From positions 37,159,917 to 37,223,916 of the forward strand of contig OY829544.1 of the NCBI GenBank assembly GCA_963691705.1: a stretch of DNA of 64,000 nucleotides. The letters run 5' to 3'. Source of the stretch: Viola odorata (lineage: Eukaryota; Streptophyta; Magnoliopsida; Malpighiales; Violaceae). Positions within the stretch are counted from its first letter, which is position 1. Each line of letters begins with the position of its first letter. The notes under the pieces were generated by a model. That model saw only the letters and a program-made list of their open reading frames with translations, was not told where the DNA came from and did no database searches. A program made the position numbers and the translations under genes. Of the stretch, positions 11,708-22,375 are shown one piece after another.

Positions 11708-12413
11708 TGTGTTTAGTTAACTTCCGCTGAAGCACGGCCAGAGAAGTGAGTTTTAGACATGACAAAAGTAAAAAGATGAAGAAAGTGACAGAAAAGAACA
11801 GAAGTACCTTTCTAAGAGAGAAACTTAGAGTGCCCAGACCACGGAAAGAAGAAACGCAAGTCGGCTTGAGATGTTATGGAGAAAATAAAATAACAAAAGG
11901 AGGAAAAGAAGCATGTGGTAGGTTTTATAACCCTAGTGGTTAATCAAAATGACTGTTGTAATGGTCGTTGCGTGGGACGCGTCAGGAGGAAAAGACACGA
12001 GCAATGAGTACATTTTTAGAGAAGCGAGAAGATGCTTCAATTTTACCATTCCCTAGGAGGCACCAACCCCTAGCGCTTCTGCGAATTGACACGTGTGGTC
12101 AGGCTATCATGACTTTTTCTCCCGCATTAATGAGGGATTCTCAAGCATTAAATACTCTGAAAAAGTGGAATCAATTTTCAAACCAAGACAGGCGCAATAA
12201 CGTGATGATCAAGATAACGCGGTGCAACATTAATTCAGTCGGCAGTCGCCAAGATAACGCAAAAGAAGAAGATAACGCAACAAAGATTAACTATTATTAT
12301 TTAAAAGAAGTTTGGGAATTATTATTACAAAATGAATGGCATCAATGTTCAGATTGAAAAAGAAACAACAATTAACGGGGACGGGTGGAGCCTCTTGCAT
12401 CCTCCGTGGCATC
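11708..12413 (-). promoter_or_regulatory. Putative promoter and leader of antisense gene A
   Basis: A TATA box (TATAAAA) is on minus at 11929-11923, about 160 nt before an ATG at 11760, with a T/C-rich leader between. A palindromic CACGTG (G-box) is at 12090-12095, upstream of the TATA box in the antisense sense of reading. Gene B also has CACGTG upstream (15059-15064). No gene is seen in this 700 bp; it separates the stop of B from the start of A. Confidence 0.45.
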
Positions 12414-14792
12414 CTAGGTATCGCCGTCGTCCCCTACTTCTTCCTCCTCTGAGGAAAGAAAAGCTTCCTTGCTCCCGTCAATCTCACTCATTTTCGCAAA
12501 GGCATAGTCGGCTATTTTACCAGGATCGAAAGTCCTACTGCGATAATAGTCCTTGAACCCGGCGGTATAGGCCCACATAGCTTTTTCTTTCACCAGCTTA
12601 TCTTTGACGGAACCTTGGCTAAATCCACATCGCGGGTCAATATCTCTTCACAAAGAAGAGAGTTTCTTGTCAGCTGCCACCAGCTCCGCCTCCAAAGCCT
12701 CAATGTTAGCCTTCCCCTTGGATTTTTCCCTTGCTAAATCCACGTCGCGAGCCGATATCTCTTCACGAAGAAGAGAATTTTTCTTGCCAGCAGCCACCAA
12801 TTTAGCCTCCAATGCTTCAATTTTGGCTTTTCCCATGGATTTTTCCCTCACAAGGTCAGCACGACAATCACCTAACTCCGCCTGGGTACGATTCTGAAGC
12901 CGCGCTAACTTCCTCACTTTGGCCAAGGCACGATCGAGCTGCACCTTTGAGTCGGACGAACTCTGAAGCTCGCTACCATGGGCCTTGATAAAATAATGAA
13001 ATCTGCGGAAGCTAGCCAAAGAATCATTCAAAAGGCGTGCGCGTTGAACGTTGGGCGGAAGCTATAGCAACTTTTCCTCATCTTCAGGCAGACCAAACAT
13101 GTCACCCACTAAAATCGATGTCGGTTGATCTCGCGATAACGGGTTCGACACCCCTAGGGCACGAAGCCCGTCAATTCTAAAGTTCGACAGATCCAACCGA
13201 TAGGAAGGAGCCCCTTGAGGCCCTTGAGAAGAAAGATTGGCGATGACAGAAGGAGTGGAACCGCCGACAGAATTGCTAACACAGGAAACGAAAGTAAAAA
13301 ATAACGGTTGAGGAACCCTCACTGGTAGATCAGGAAGTATGCTCGAGCTCGGAGCTGACACCACCACATCAGGAATACAAGAAGAGATAGGAGAATGCAG
13401 GGCCTCAGCGGCAAGGGAAGAGCCTGTTGGCAACAGCGTTTCCATTGATACCACAGAAACCTTGATAACGGGGGAGTGTCTCGTTATCGGGGGAACATCA
13501 GTTGACGGCGAAAGAACATTAGCAGCAGAGGAAGAGGGCGTTAGTGGTAGAACATCAATACTCATCGAAGGGAAATCTTTGGCGGTACCAGAAGAAGTGG
13601 CAATATCAGAGAAAGCACGACCCATCAGTGGCGGCAAAGGAGGATGCATGGCAGTCTCACTCACCTGATTTTCCTTCTCTTCCCTGAGTCTCTTTCGCTG
13701 AGCCTTAGAAACTTGATGAACGCAAGACTCTGTGTCCATATCTTCACCCTTACCCGCACCATCACATGAAAAAAAGATTATCTCGATTGTTGGCGGACCT
13801 GAGCTAGACCTTATCTCTCGAACGGGCAACCAATTCTCCACAAAGCGAGAAGCGCGAGTACAAACACGCCCTCTTTGAAGGGCCGCCCCTGAAGTTCTTC
13901 TTTTCTTTAATGGGACGCTATAGTCAGAAGGAGCTCTGGAAAGCATAGAAGAAGACCTTGTTGGGGGAGGCACGACTCTCAAACGAGCGTCATCCCCTTC
14001 GGACGATTGACCGATAATGCCTCCTGCAAAAATTCACATCAGTAAATGAAAAGGAAGAGCGATAATGCTAGAATTTAAAGACTCACCTACGGCACACTCA
14101 GATAAAGGCCTGTACAGAGCAAACTTTCAAATCCGAAAAGGCATCTCCATCTCTAACAAGGCATCAGCTTCAGCCAACTCTTTTCTAGACAAGGCGATCG
14201 GTCTCACCCAGTCAGTATCAGTGATGCCCCGGTTAAAGCCCTTATGCCCCAAGTGGGAACGCAACTCAATAACAAAGAAACCACCCTTCCAGTCATCAAC
14301 GGTTTCTTCAAACTCTCAAAAATTTTGCCAGAAAAACTGGGCATATGCGTCATTCCATCTTGGAATAACACTCACTAGACCATTGTGGCAAGTGAGGCTG
14401 AAGAATTTACGAAACAAATTGATAGAAGGGGCAAGAATACTCTTCATTTCGCAGGCACGAATGAAAACATAGATACCACACCACGAGGAGGGTGTTATCT
14501 GTGCCGGGTTAATCTTACATTGGCACAGTATATCCTCTATGGAAGCATGAACAGGAAGGCAGAAACCATAAAGAAACATCTTAAAATACAACATCCTGCG
14601 AGTTCCCCACAGGGCGTCGTGAAGTCTCATATGCCTCTTTGGAAGCATAGCGGTATAACCGTTGGGGAAGGAGATACCATGACTCTCTAGCTCGAGCCGC
14701 AGAATGGTCTCACAAGTAAAAACACTTGCTGTATTCTCAATCTCAGAATCTATAGGCTCTGGAGGGCCAGTCTGAGATCTCGTGTGACGCAT
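12414..14792 (-). pseudogene. Antisense gene B of the Tat element (paralogue of A), spliced
   Basis: Start chosen at ATG 14792 (MRHTRSQTGPPE), because upstream codons look like leader. Exon 1 has the same domain as gene A: YGFCLPVHASIE, QITPSSWCGIYVFIRAC, DDWKGGFFVIEL. A 63 nt intron (14086-14024, GTGAGTC...TTTTTGCAG, phase 1) sits at the same place as in A. Exon 2 is basic, then Ser/Pro-rich, then YRLDLSNFRIDG (matching QIDLGNL of A), then a coiled coil with repeated 'AREKSKGKANIEALEAEL', ending at TAG 12414. The whole 2.3 kb frame is continuous except for TGA 14316, TGA 14127, TAG 13062 and TGA 12648. There are no frameshifts, so the protein frame was under constraint until recently. Molecular function unknown. 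Confidence 0.8.
14024..14086 (-). other. Intron of antisense gene B
   Basis: A 63 nt GT-AG intron on the minus strand with strong donor (GTAG|GTGAGT) and acceptor (TTTTTGCAG|GAGG). It splits a Gly codon (phase 1), and removing it joins the two long frames exactly. The size is near the minimum for plant introns. Confidence 0.75.
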
Positions 14793-14984
14793 AGAGAAGA
14801 GGCAATAAAAAGGAAAACCAGAAGAAGGTGAAATAGGGTACCTTAGAAAGAAGAACAGCGGAACAGACGGATAGCCTGAGTCGACGAGCGGTTGAGAAAA
14901 CTTTCTTCGAGAGAAGAAGAAGAGCAGAAAGTAGTAGGAAAAATTCGAGATACGAGTAAAAGTTTGAGAAGAAAGAGGTTGTTT

Positions 14985-15110
14985 CCTTTTAAAGGCCAAA
15001 CCTTGCAAAGACGACCAATTGGCCAATCAGAACGAAACACGCGTAAGACAGAAAATGACACGTGGAAAGGTATCAGAAGAACATTTAAAGCCAAGCATTT
15101 ATATCTTTAG
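14985..15110 (-). promoter_or_regulatory. Putative promoter of antisense gene B
   Basis: Read on minus: a G-box CACGTG (15064-15059) inside an ACGTG-type element, a CCAAT-box region (ATTGGCCAATTGG, about 15028-15016), then a TATA-like TTTAAAA near 14990. The ATG follows about 195 nt later after a T/C-rich leader. The arrangement is what a plant RNA polymerase II promoter would show, but the TATA match is weak. A better TATA (GATATAAATG) lies further upstream near 15100. Confidence 0.4.
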
Positions 15111-15300
15111 AAGAAGAAGGCAGTTAACAACAAGAAGTTAAAAAGACGATTGCGCGGAGCAGTAACCAACCGCTTGGCGATAACTACCCAATGATTATAG
15201 AGTTAACGCAAGAACACAACAACAAAGGGAAGAAAATAGGGAACACTACTTTATTCATGAAAAAGCCATACGACATCTACAATATGCGTAACACGCAAAG

Positions 15301-15759
15301 TTAGTCCTCGTCAAGCCAGTAGGAAGGCCAGTAGAAATCATCTCTATCCGAAGACTGCAGTTCTGCGTCAAGTAAGGGGAAAGGATCATCAACCTTTTTC
15401 TCTTTTCCAAGCCCTGACCGAGGGTCCTCTAAAGGCTTTTTCACCTTCGAAGGAGTCGGGCACGAGTCCCCTTTGACGGCAGAAGCCATAATTTTAGAAC
15501 TAACGTCGCTAACAGGGATTCTTTCCATGAAACGACTGATGTGAGGAAACAACTCATCATCCCTCTTTACTGGAGGAGTATAAGAATTTGAGTAAACGTC
15601 GAGAGACCCAGAAGTTTCCTTTTTCGATCTCTTACGACCCTTACGTCGAGAGAGTCACATTTTCCGGCACGACGGAGAAGGATCGTCAGAATTGGGAGAA
15701 GTTAGAGGAGTTGGTGGAGAGTCACGCTTGTCCACATCCATGGAATATGAGTCGGCCAT
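15301..15759 (-). pseudogene. Antisense gene C, short Ser/Pro- and Lys-rich protein
   Basis: I do not recognise this protein. Start ATG 15759 (MADSYSMDVDK), 152 codons, stop TAA 15301, one in-frame TGA at 15655-15657. It has a proline/serine-rich N-terminus (SPPTPLTSPNSDDPSP), a basic cluster (RRKGRKRSKK) that could be a nuclear localisation signal, and an acidic C-terminus with FYWPSYWLDED. An upstream ATG at 15882 gives a longer frame but would lie before the TATA box, so I prefer 15759. Same strand as A, B and D. Confidence 0.5.
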
Positions 15760-15826
15760 GAAATTGCAAGCAATCTTAACAGAGAAACAAAAGGAAGATG
15801 AACAGGAAAAAGAAAGAAAAATCCCA

Positions 15827-15833
15827 TTAAATA
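15827..15833 (-). promoter_or_regulatory. TATA box of antisense gene C
   Basis: TATTTAA on minus, 68 nt before the chosen ATG (15759), followed by a strongly T/C-rich leader. The same 68 nt distance is seen for gene D. Confidence 0.45.
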
Positions 15834-16266
15834 GTCGTGGCGAAGAGGCATTCCTACTTTTTCGCACACCCTCTGAGGACAATTAATACACCTTCAGGAG
15901 ACTTATCATAATTGCAAAATCTGATCCAGTGATCATGCCTGTCGAAAGTCTGCACTAATCAAGAGGCACCGAGAAAATCGCCCAATCAGTTGGCATCAAA
16001 AAGACGGTTAGCAGTAATCTTTAATCACCATTTGGCGAATAAGGAAAGGCAAGTCTTGTGGGAATTCAATCAACAGCAGGCCCGTTTTCGGTTGGGCTAA
16101 GGTTAGTCCCAACTAACACGACGTTTACACACCACAAAGAGCAGAGTGTCACAAGCAAGATAACGGGAAGGTATTTTATTTATGGCCTAAACGGCCTGAA
16201 AGTACATTCACATACATATAAAATACAAAAGAAAAGACAAAGGAACACAAGGACGGCTACAAGCGG

Positions 16267-16647
16267 TCAGGCATTGGACCCGGCGTCGTCATTTGTCATG
16301 GAAGGAATCTCCCTCAGAGCGTCCGCCACGGAAGTCAGTTCGGAGGAAGAAACCCTCATGCCCTTCAAGCAGCACCCTAGCAGATCCTTCCTTTGCTACA
16401 GCATAGTGATAACCACCTGAATGCGGGAAATAGCAGCGGCCAACTTGGATACACTCTCCAGATGACTGAAATCCTCCATGGAAGCCGCACCCTACCTGGA
16501 TAGAAGAGGGGTCATCATCCCCTGAAGTTCCAGAATGTCTTCAGAAGTCTTAATCAGCATGGTCTCCAGAAAGCCAACATCGGCTTCAGTGAGATTCTTC
16601 AGGGTATGAGCCTTTTAGATCAAGAAGTTTCTGGTCAGTTCATCCAT
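16267..16647 (-). pseudogene. Antisense gene D, 126-codon helical protein
   Basis: Missed by simple ORF listing because of three in-frame stops (TAA 16615, TAG 16492, TAG 16396). Starts ATG 16647 (MDELTRNFLI) and ends TGA 16267. Between the stops the frame is clean and reads as an amphipathic, probably all-helical protein: KNLTEADVGFLETMLIKT, MEDFSHLESVSKLAAAIS, SSELTSVADALREI. I do not recognise the family. It is the antisense gene nearest the 3' LTR and has its own TATA box, so it is probably a real gene of the element rather than a chance frame. Confidence 0.55.
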
Positions 16648-16714
16648 AGTGAAAGACTGAAATGACAGAAGAAATGTAGAACAGATGAGAAGAATTAGCG
16701 CAATGAATAAATCA

Positions 16715-16721
16715 ATTTATA
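16715..16721 (-). promoter_or_regulatory. TATA box of antisense gene D
   Basis: TATAAAT on minus within CCTATAAATTGA, 68 nt before ATG 16647, followed by a T/C-rich leader (ATTTCTTCTGTCATTTCAG). Spacing is identical to gene C. Confidence 0.5.
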
Positions 16722-16862
16722 GGCCTCAAGGAAGGACGGTTAAAAGGATGCGTCTCTCGATAATCGAGCCACCCCGTTACCTTAAAGACCGTTGAGCAGA
16801 CAAGGCCAAAAATGAAGCGACAACCCTTGGTGAACACTCGGGCTAATTTTCGGTTGGGCTTA

Positions 16863-17359
16863 TGATAACTATAGACGTAACTTTAGGGGCATTTTCGTTC
16901 GTAGACCCAGCGTTAAAGCCAGAATACTGTATCCCCTATCGGGCGTACACCATCGAGGTTATCGCCCCCCACACAACGAGGAACTCTAGGATGGTCGACG
17001 TCAGTGGGGGGTTGGGGGGGTCTCGCGCCTTATCCAGCTACACGCACGGCATTATCCCATCCCAAACAAGCCATGACGTAACTTGAGAGACGTGGGCGTT
17101 ATCTTCCCTAGATAACGCCCACCCCCTAGAGGTAACACCTATATTTTACCTATAAATACCCCACCATTCAAGATGAAAGGTAAGCCTACAATTGCTAGTC
17201 GAACCCCTGCCATTTGGAACAACCATACTGACTTAAGCATCGGAGTGTCTACGCTGGAGACCCCCTCTAGCGCTTTGCAGGTACACTGGACGGCAAGCAC
17301 AGTGATTCTGAGCGGCCATCTTCCTCACCTACCCCTCTCCAGAACCCCGAATCTTATCA
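16863..17359 (+). repeat. 3' LTR of the 16 kb Tat element
   Basis: Starts TGATAACTAT, ends CTTATCA and is followed by the target duplication TTTGT (17360-17364). The internal sequence just before it (TTTTCGGTTGGGCTTA) recurs next to the minus-strand Tat LTR at 42756, which supports the boundary. No clean polypurine tract is visible directly before it. Confidence 0.9.
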
Positions 17360-17364
17360 TTTGT

Positions 17365-20300
17365 GTATAACAACATGGATGGAAAGGAAAGGAAATTTAG
17401 TTATTTTTACCACTTTACCCTTATTGTCAATTCAGATTATTCTAACTAAATTCTTCATTTTTACCTTATGATTCATTTTTTTTATTTAATAATGTTTATG
17501 CAGGTGCGCCTACATCAATCAGATCTTCTTTTTTTGGGCTATAAACGAATCAATATTATCTTCTAATTTATTCTCTCCTTCTTCTCCTCTTCTCTGCTTC
17601 TTTCTAACATTTACCAATTTGTGCAAAACATTGGGCTTCATGAAGGGTAGTAGCATTACCACGTAAGAAACACATCAACAATCATCCAAAAATGAAGATA
17701 AGACAAAACTTAAGGCAGCATTCATTCTAATAATGTTTAGTAGATAGAATCTACAAATTGTCTCAAAAGATAAAATAGAGCTACAATATCCACTGTTAAA
17801 ATCCAGCTAACAGAATAAAAAGGATAGCAAGAGTTGAGAAACTGACTCGAAGCATGGAATTGGGCAATGACTTCAATCTGATGTACCAAACATTTGGTGC
17901 ATTAAATAATCTTTGCGCTCTGATATTGGACATCCAAAAAATTTCCTTACCCTTGTAGCATCTTCCGTGAGAAAGTCATAGGCTTTATAGCAAACATGAG
18001 CATCAACTCCAATTCTCAATAGCTCTTCATGCACTTCTTCCTCCGAATAAACACACACCTATTTTTTTTTTTGCAATTTCATTTCTCTCATCTGCAATTG
18101 AGTTCCCTTTTTCAAGTTGTTTAGCAACACTTTCAAGAGCAACGCTCACTTTCGAATAATCCTTTTGACTGGTCTTTCGCTTTCACTTATTTGGAGATGT
18201 CACCGAGTGACTTTCTGTATTAACTTGTGGAGTGAGAGTTAGATTTGGAGTCACTGGTTCACTTTCATGTCCATCTAAATCATCAAAATTCTCTAGAGAA
18301 AATTCTTGGCTAGCAACTCCACAATCAATGTCTTTAATATTATTGTTCATTGTCGGAGTACTATCCTTCATTTTTGCCCAATGACGTGCTTTCTCCTTCG
18401 CAGTCTCAGCATAATCACATGTTGCTCTATCTTTCGCATAAAGCGAAAGTAACTTATCGTAGTGAAGAATTTCAACATTCATGAACTTCTTTGCATGAGG
18501 ATGTGCCTGTAAAAGAATAAAATGAGAAGAGGCAAATATTTAAACAATTTCCTATAAATGTTATGCTAAAAATGTCATATTAAAATTTAAATGTGTTTTT
18601 ACCTTGATTAATTTTTCCCAAACTTCTGGCTCTGCATCAAACATTTTGGTTATAGGACTCCAAGAAAAACCACTTGTATGCTTGAAAATATCATAGAATT
18701 TTGTGGATTTTTTTTTTTATATACTTGATGCGGTTTTTCACCTTTTCCTTGTCAACTTCAAGAACTCCTATTTTTTCACGAACTTTTTTAACTACATCAT
18801 TCAACCCTTGAGTAGTAAAAACACCATCAATTTTTGCACCATTTCTGTCTTCGTACACAAGAGCGTCAATTAAAACTTCATCCATGCATTTTGTCCACCG
18901 CATTAAGTCTCTTTTTCTGACATCCTTCTCTTGTATTGCCATTATGTCTATTGCAAAACATGTACAAAAATTCATATATAAGGGACCTATCTATATGGAA
19001 GTGTGCATTGTATTGGGAGTTGACATATAAATAAGCTATCAAATATTGGAGTAAATAAATATCAAAAAGTCTTTGCTAAAAAAAGATTTATCAAGATATC
19101 AAAATCCGCTATGTTTTCAAATTTCACCATATTGTTAATAAGGGATTAGCTATGCACCATCAATTCACACCAAAAAAACCTATGCCATCAATAATACTCC
19201 AATATGTAAAATTGAAACATATGGGGATGTTTATCAATATTCTTGCAGCTATAGCACATAAATCAACTGCAAATTCAACAATTTACATGAAACGAAGGAA
19301 AAATTTAAGGTGTGCATGCACAACCCTCATCATGACCACCTGATGAGATGGGCTTTAAAAGAAGACATCATGTTGAAGTCAAATCAAACATTTTTTTTTA
19401 AATGCAATGAGGTGGTGGTGGGTTAAGAAAACTAGGTGAAAGTGCGTCAGCATGTATTATCTATGTTTTTATTAAGTGGATTAACATGTCAGCTATCCAC
19501 AAAGTAGTAAGCAACAGTGAAGAAGCACAACTACAGACCTTTATGTTGTTATTGATAGGTGGAACAGGCAAGTAGTTGCGCACCTGACACAAAGATATAG
19601 CAATTAGAAAAGTAAAACAGAAAATCCAGAACTCTAACAAAGCTAATTATATTCATAATAATATCCACAGTTAAAATTATTCTGCAAATTGTAGAACCAA
19701 TAATCTTTAAGTAAGCAGGTAAAACAACTAATCTCATCATCACTCCATGAATCCTGTCTACCTCTTGCACTAGAATTCTCAAGGTAAGGTAAGAAGGGGA
19801 AGCAATAAATTACAACAAGTTCGATGCTAAATTTATCAGGGATCAATGCAGGAACACAACAAAAGTTTATAGAATTCGTAAAATCCTCTAGAAGTCATAA
19901 CAAGTTGATTAAAAAAATATAAAAAGAGGTTGACATCAATTCCTCACACCAATCTGATACCCACATACTTCTCCAAAATATTTCCCCACAATTCAGAATT
20001 TCAGACAAACAACTCATTAAAAACCACGTGAAGACCATAAACTGAGGTTGACATAAATTCCTGGATCATGAATCTTACTAAACACCCACCAAGACTACAC
20101 ACTTTCAAACCCTACTTTTGCAATATTGTAGAAATAGCCCACAAATAACAAATAAGACCCATCTCTTAAAACCCAACATATAGCATGAACCCTCCATCTG
20201 GCAATTGAAAAGGCAAAAAACTTTCAACATACCTAGGAAGTTAAACGCGTCCTTCTGTTTCCCGGGAATGGATACGAAGAGAGAGGAGGACGCCGCTGGT

Positions 20301-20662
20301 GGGGTGGAGGACGAAGAGAGAGGAGGACGCCGCTGGTGATGGGGGACGGTGGTGGTGATGGTTGAGTTTCTGTGTTGTTCTTGTTGTATTACCTATTGTC
20401 GTGAAAATTTGGCTGGAAAAAAAGTGTAGAAGGATAATAATGGAATATTTTTTTATTTCCCTTTAGTTCCTTCCCTTTCCTCCCACTTATGGGAGGAAAT
20501 ATTTTGTGGCCCCGGAAGGAAATTTTTACAATTTATTTACTCTACACTCCCTTCCATTCCCTTTGATTCCCTTGTACTTATTTTTCCCATACAAGGGAAA
20601 TTTTAAAAATTTCCTTTCCCTTCCCTTCCTTTCCATCCTAATCCTTCTTCCCATACATAGGC
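17365..20662. mobile_element. Right part of the split PIF/Harbinger-like transposon
   Basis: Continues the element begun at 1237 after removal of the Tat insertion; about 3.4 kb in all. It contains a Myb/SANT-like ORF1 pseudogene on minus (17873-18942). I find no DDE transposase ORF, so it is a non-autonomous derivative. 19000-20460 is AT-rich with no supported gene. The right end repeats 'tttcctttcccttccctt' tracts inverted with respect to the left end, and TTA follows at 20663. Confidence 0.6.
17873..18942 (-). pseudogene. PIF/Harbinger ORF1: Myb/SANT-like DNA-binding protein pseudogene
   Basis: PIF/Harbinger elements encode a Myb-like partner that binds DNA and helps bring the transposase into the nucleus. 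Exon 1 (18942 MAIQEKD to 18603) has RWTKCMDEVLIDALVYE and GLNDVVKKV, a Myb_DNA-bind_3 type domain. After a slip in an A run near 18700 it continues SGFSWSPITKMFDAEPEVW. A 96 nt intron (18602-18507, GTAAAAAC...TTTTACAG) joins HPHAKKFMNVEILHYDKL. A TGA at 18183 is followed in frame by a Lys-rich stretch. After another A-run slip near 18062 comes the C-terminal YKAYDFLTED...RKFFGCP segment, ending 17873. Two slips and one stop: dead. Confidence 0.75.
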
Positions 20663-20665
20663 TTA

Positions 20666-20922
20666 AGGTACAGACGGTTATATGGTAGTAGGGTTAGAAA
20701 AAAACCAAAATCTAAAAATCCGATCCAAATCAATAGTAAACCGCACTGAAAAATAGGTTATATGATCTGAGAACATAAAATTTTATTTGATCCGTAACCG
20801 AACTCATGTTTTATTTGGTTATCGGATATCTGATCCAAAAGGTATAGAATAACTGATTAATTCGAACCGAACCGATTCGAAGATAAATTTATTTCAATTT
20901 CATTAAAATAAACCCATAAAAT
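20666..20922. other. Spacer rich in ACCGAACC words
   Basis: No gene. It contains several copies of 'aaccgaacc/ttcggtt'-like words of the kind found near the ends of some hAT elements and MITEs. A similar patch is at 52270-52350. No boundaries could be set. Confidence 0.3.
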
Positions 20923-21006
20923 TAGGGGTATACATGGGCCGGTTTGGGCCGGATTTTGAGCTAGACCCGGACCATCCCGGAAATTTCTGATTTTGCTTGG
21001 GATATG
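20923..21006. mobile_element. Left end of a hAT transposon
   Basis: Begins TAGGGGTATACATGGGCCGG, the typical start of plant hAT elements, with repeated GGCCGG/CCCGG subterminal motifs. The rest of the element continues at 33647 after the Athila element Y, starting with more CCCGGACCGG-type motifs. The matching right-hand terminal repeat was not found. Confidence 0.6.
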
Positions 21007-22348
21007 TGATCGGTTGTCGAAGCCGTAAAAAATAATAATAAAAACCTGCAGTCAAGTGCACAATAAATTGTGTATAGTGGCAACAGGATCGAACACAGGA
21101 ATTAAGGGTTAACACTCTAATCAATTCGCAAAACAAAGAAATCTAACAGAAAAGTAACAAAGGGGGGGGGGGTTGAATGGTTGTTTGATTATCAATTGCC
21201 TAAGACAGTAATAAAGGAAAACAAAGGAAGAAAGAAATCAATAGAGAGAAAGTTCCCAGTAAGAATCTGTATCCGGTTGCAATTATGGTCAGTCGGTCAT
21301 TGGTGCAAGTATCATCTACCCCGGGCCGATAGACATGCTATGGGGACCAGGTACGCTTACGTCCCCTGCTTACCTTCGTAAGAGAAGCTACCCCAATGTA
21401 CGCTTATGGTGTAACCTTGACAGTCCGCCATCCTCCAAGGTATGCTTATGGAGACAATACTCGGCTGCCCATGAAGAGGAGGTAAGACGCGTCTAGGGTG
21501 AGACACTCAGTACGCTCGAGGCTCTGCCCTAACAATCCGTTTAATCCAACTGGAGGAGACCAGGATCCCGATTACTTCCAGAATGGTTATCTACTTTACC
21601 CTGCGCAACTTCACGTTAGGTATAACCACAAGGATGATAATAATTCCCTAGTTTTAATTACTAGTTGATCAAGCTTGTAATTAATCCTAGACAACTTGAC
21701 AATTAAATATTAAACAAGATAGATATTAACCCAGAATATATGAAGCACAATTTGACCTCACGACTTCCCTTGCAACCTTCAATCGATTCTTACCAGGAAG
21801 ACTAGCCGGTCATATTAAAAGTAAAAATAAATAAATAAATAAATTGCATAAAATAGAAGAAGAGAAGAAGAAAGAAGTCATATTTATTACCGGCCGGAGC
21901 AAAGCTCCGGTTTATTGAAAGAAAGAACAAAAGTGCCGGAGGCAGAAGTAGCGCCAAAAGTCTAGCGGGAGAGAGAGAGAAAACCTAATTACTAAAAGTA
22001 TTTATAGTTTATTACAAATAAAACTCCTAATCCGACTAGAATTATATTCCTCAATGGTCTTCTACTGAGATTGGGATTCTCGGAGAAATTAATGAGCAGA
22101 TCTCGTGTTTCCTTGTTTACGACAGTTTCCTTTTCTCGCTAGGACTCTGCTGCCTTCTGCAAACATTCAACTGCATGGCCTAGCTGCTCCATTCCATCCA
22201 GAAAATGATAGAAAGCGCTTCTTTTTGTATTTCCCTCTTAAATAGCCAAGATCTGTGAAAAGTAAAGAAACACAGCACCATTAGTAGTATCATGATCTAA
22301 AAAGGCATATAAAAGAGGGAAGAATTATGGATAATAAATGCTCTATCA
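21007..22348 (-). repeat. 3' LTR of Athila Y
   Basis: On minus it begins TGATAGAGCA (22348) and ends CCGATCA (21007). It matches 32297-33646 with few differences, so insertion is fairly recent. It contains AATAAATAAATAAATT and GAGAGAGAGAG low-complexity parts and a G run near 21163-21173. Confidence 0.9.
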
Positions 22349-22375
22349 AACATCCCCTCACTACCCCAATGCTCG
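22349..22375 (-). other. Polypurine tract of Athila Y
   Basis: Read on minus, GGGGTAGTGAGGGGATGTT lies directly before the 3' LTR start. This purine-rich tract primes plus-strand DNA synthesis in LTR retrotransposons. Confidence 0.6.

Larger units (their letters stand above)
1392..17359 (+). mobile_element. Tat-lineage Ty3/gypsy LTR retrotransposon, 16 kb, with antisense genes
   Basis: Two 497 bp LTRs (TG...CA) bracket the element. The flanks carry an exact 5 bp duplication TTTGT (1387-1391 and 17360-17364), which proves both ends. Order inside: primer binding site, gag, protease, RT, RNase H, a second RNase H, integrase, tandem repeats, then four reading frames on the minus strand (A-D). 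The second RNase H after the normal one, the gag zinc-finger style and the antisense genes between pol and the 3' LTR are known traits of the Tat lineage (Grande, Retand, Ogre relatives). All coding parts carry stops or frameshifts, so it cannot move on its own. Confidence 0.9.

Noticed and set aside
13339..13668. Plus-strand frame of 109 codons within gene B
   Set aside because: Shadow of the Ser/Pro-rich part of antisense gene B, which has the better domain and splice evidence.
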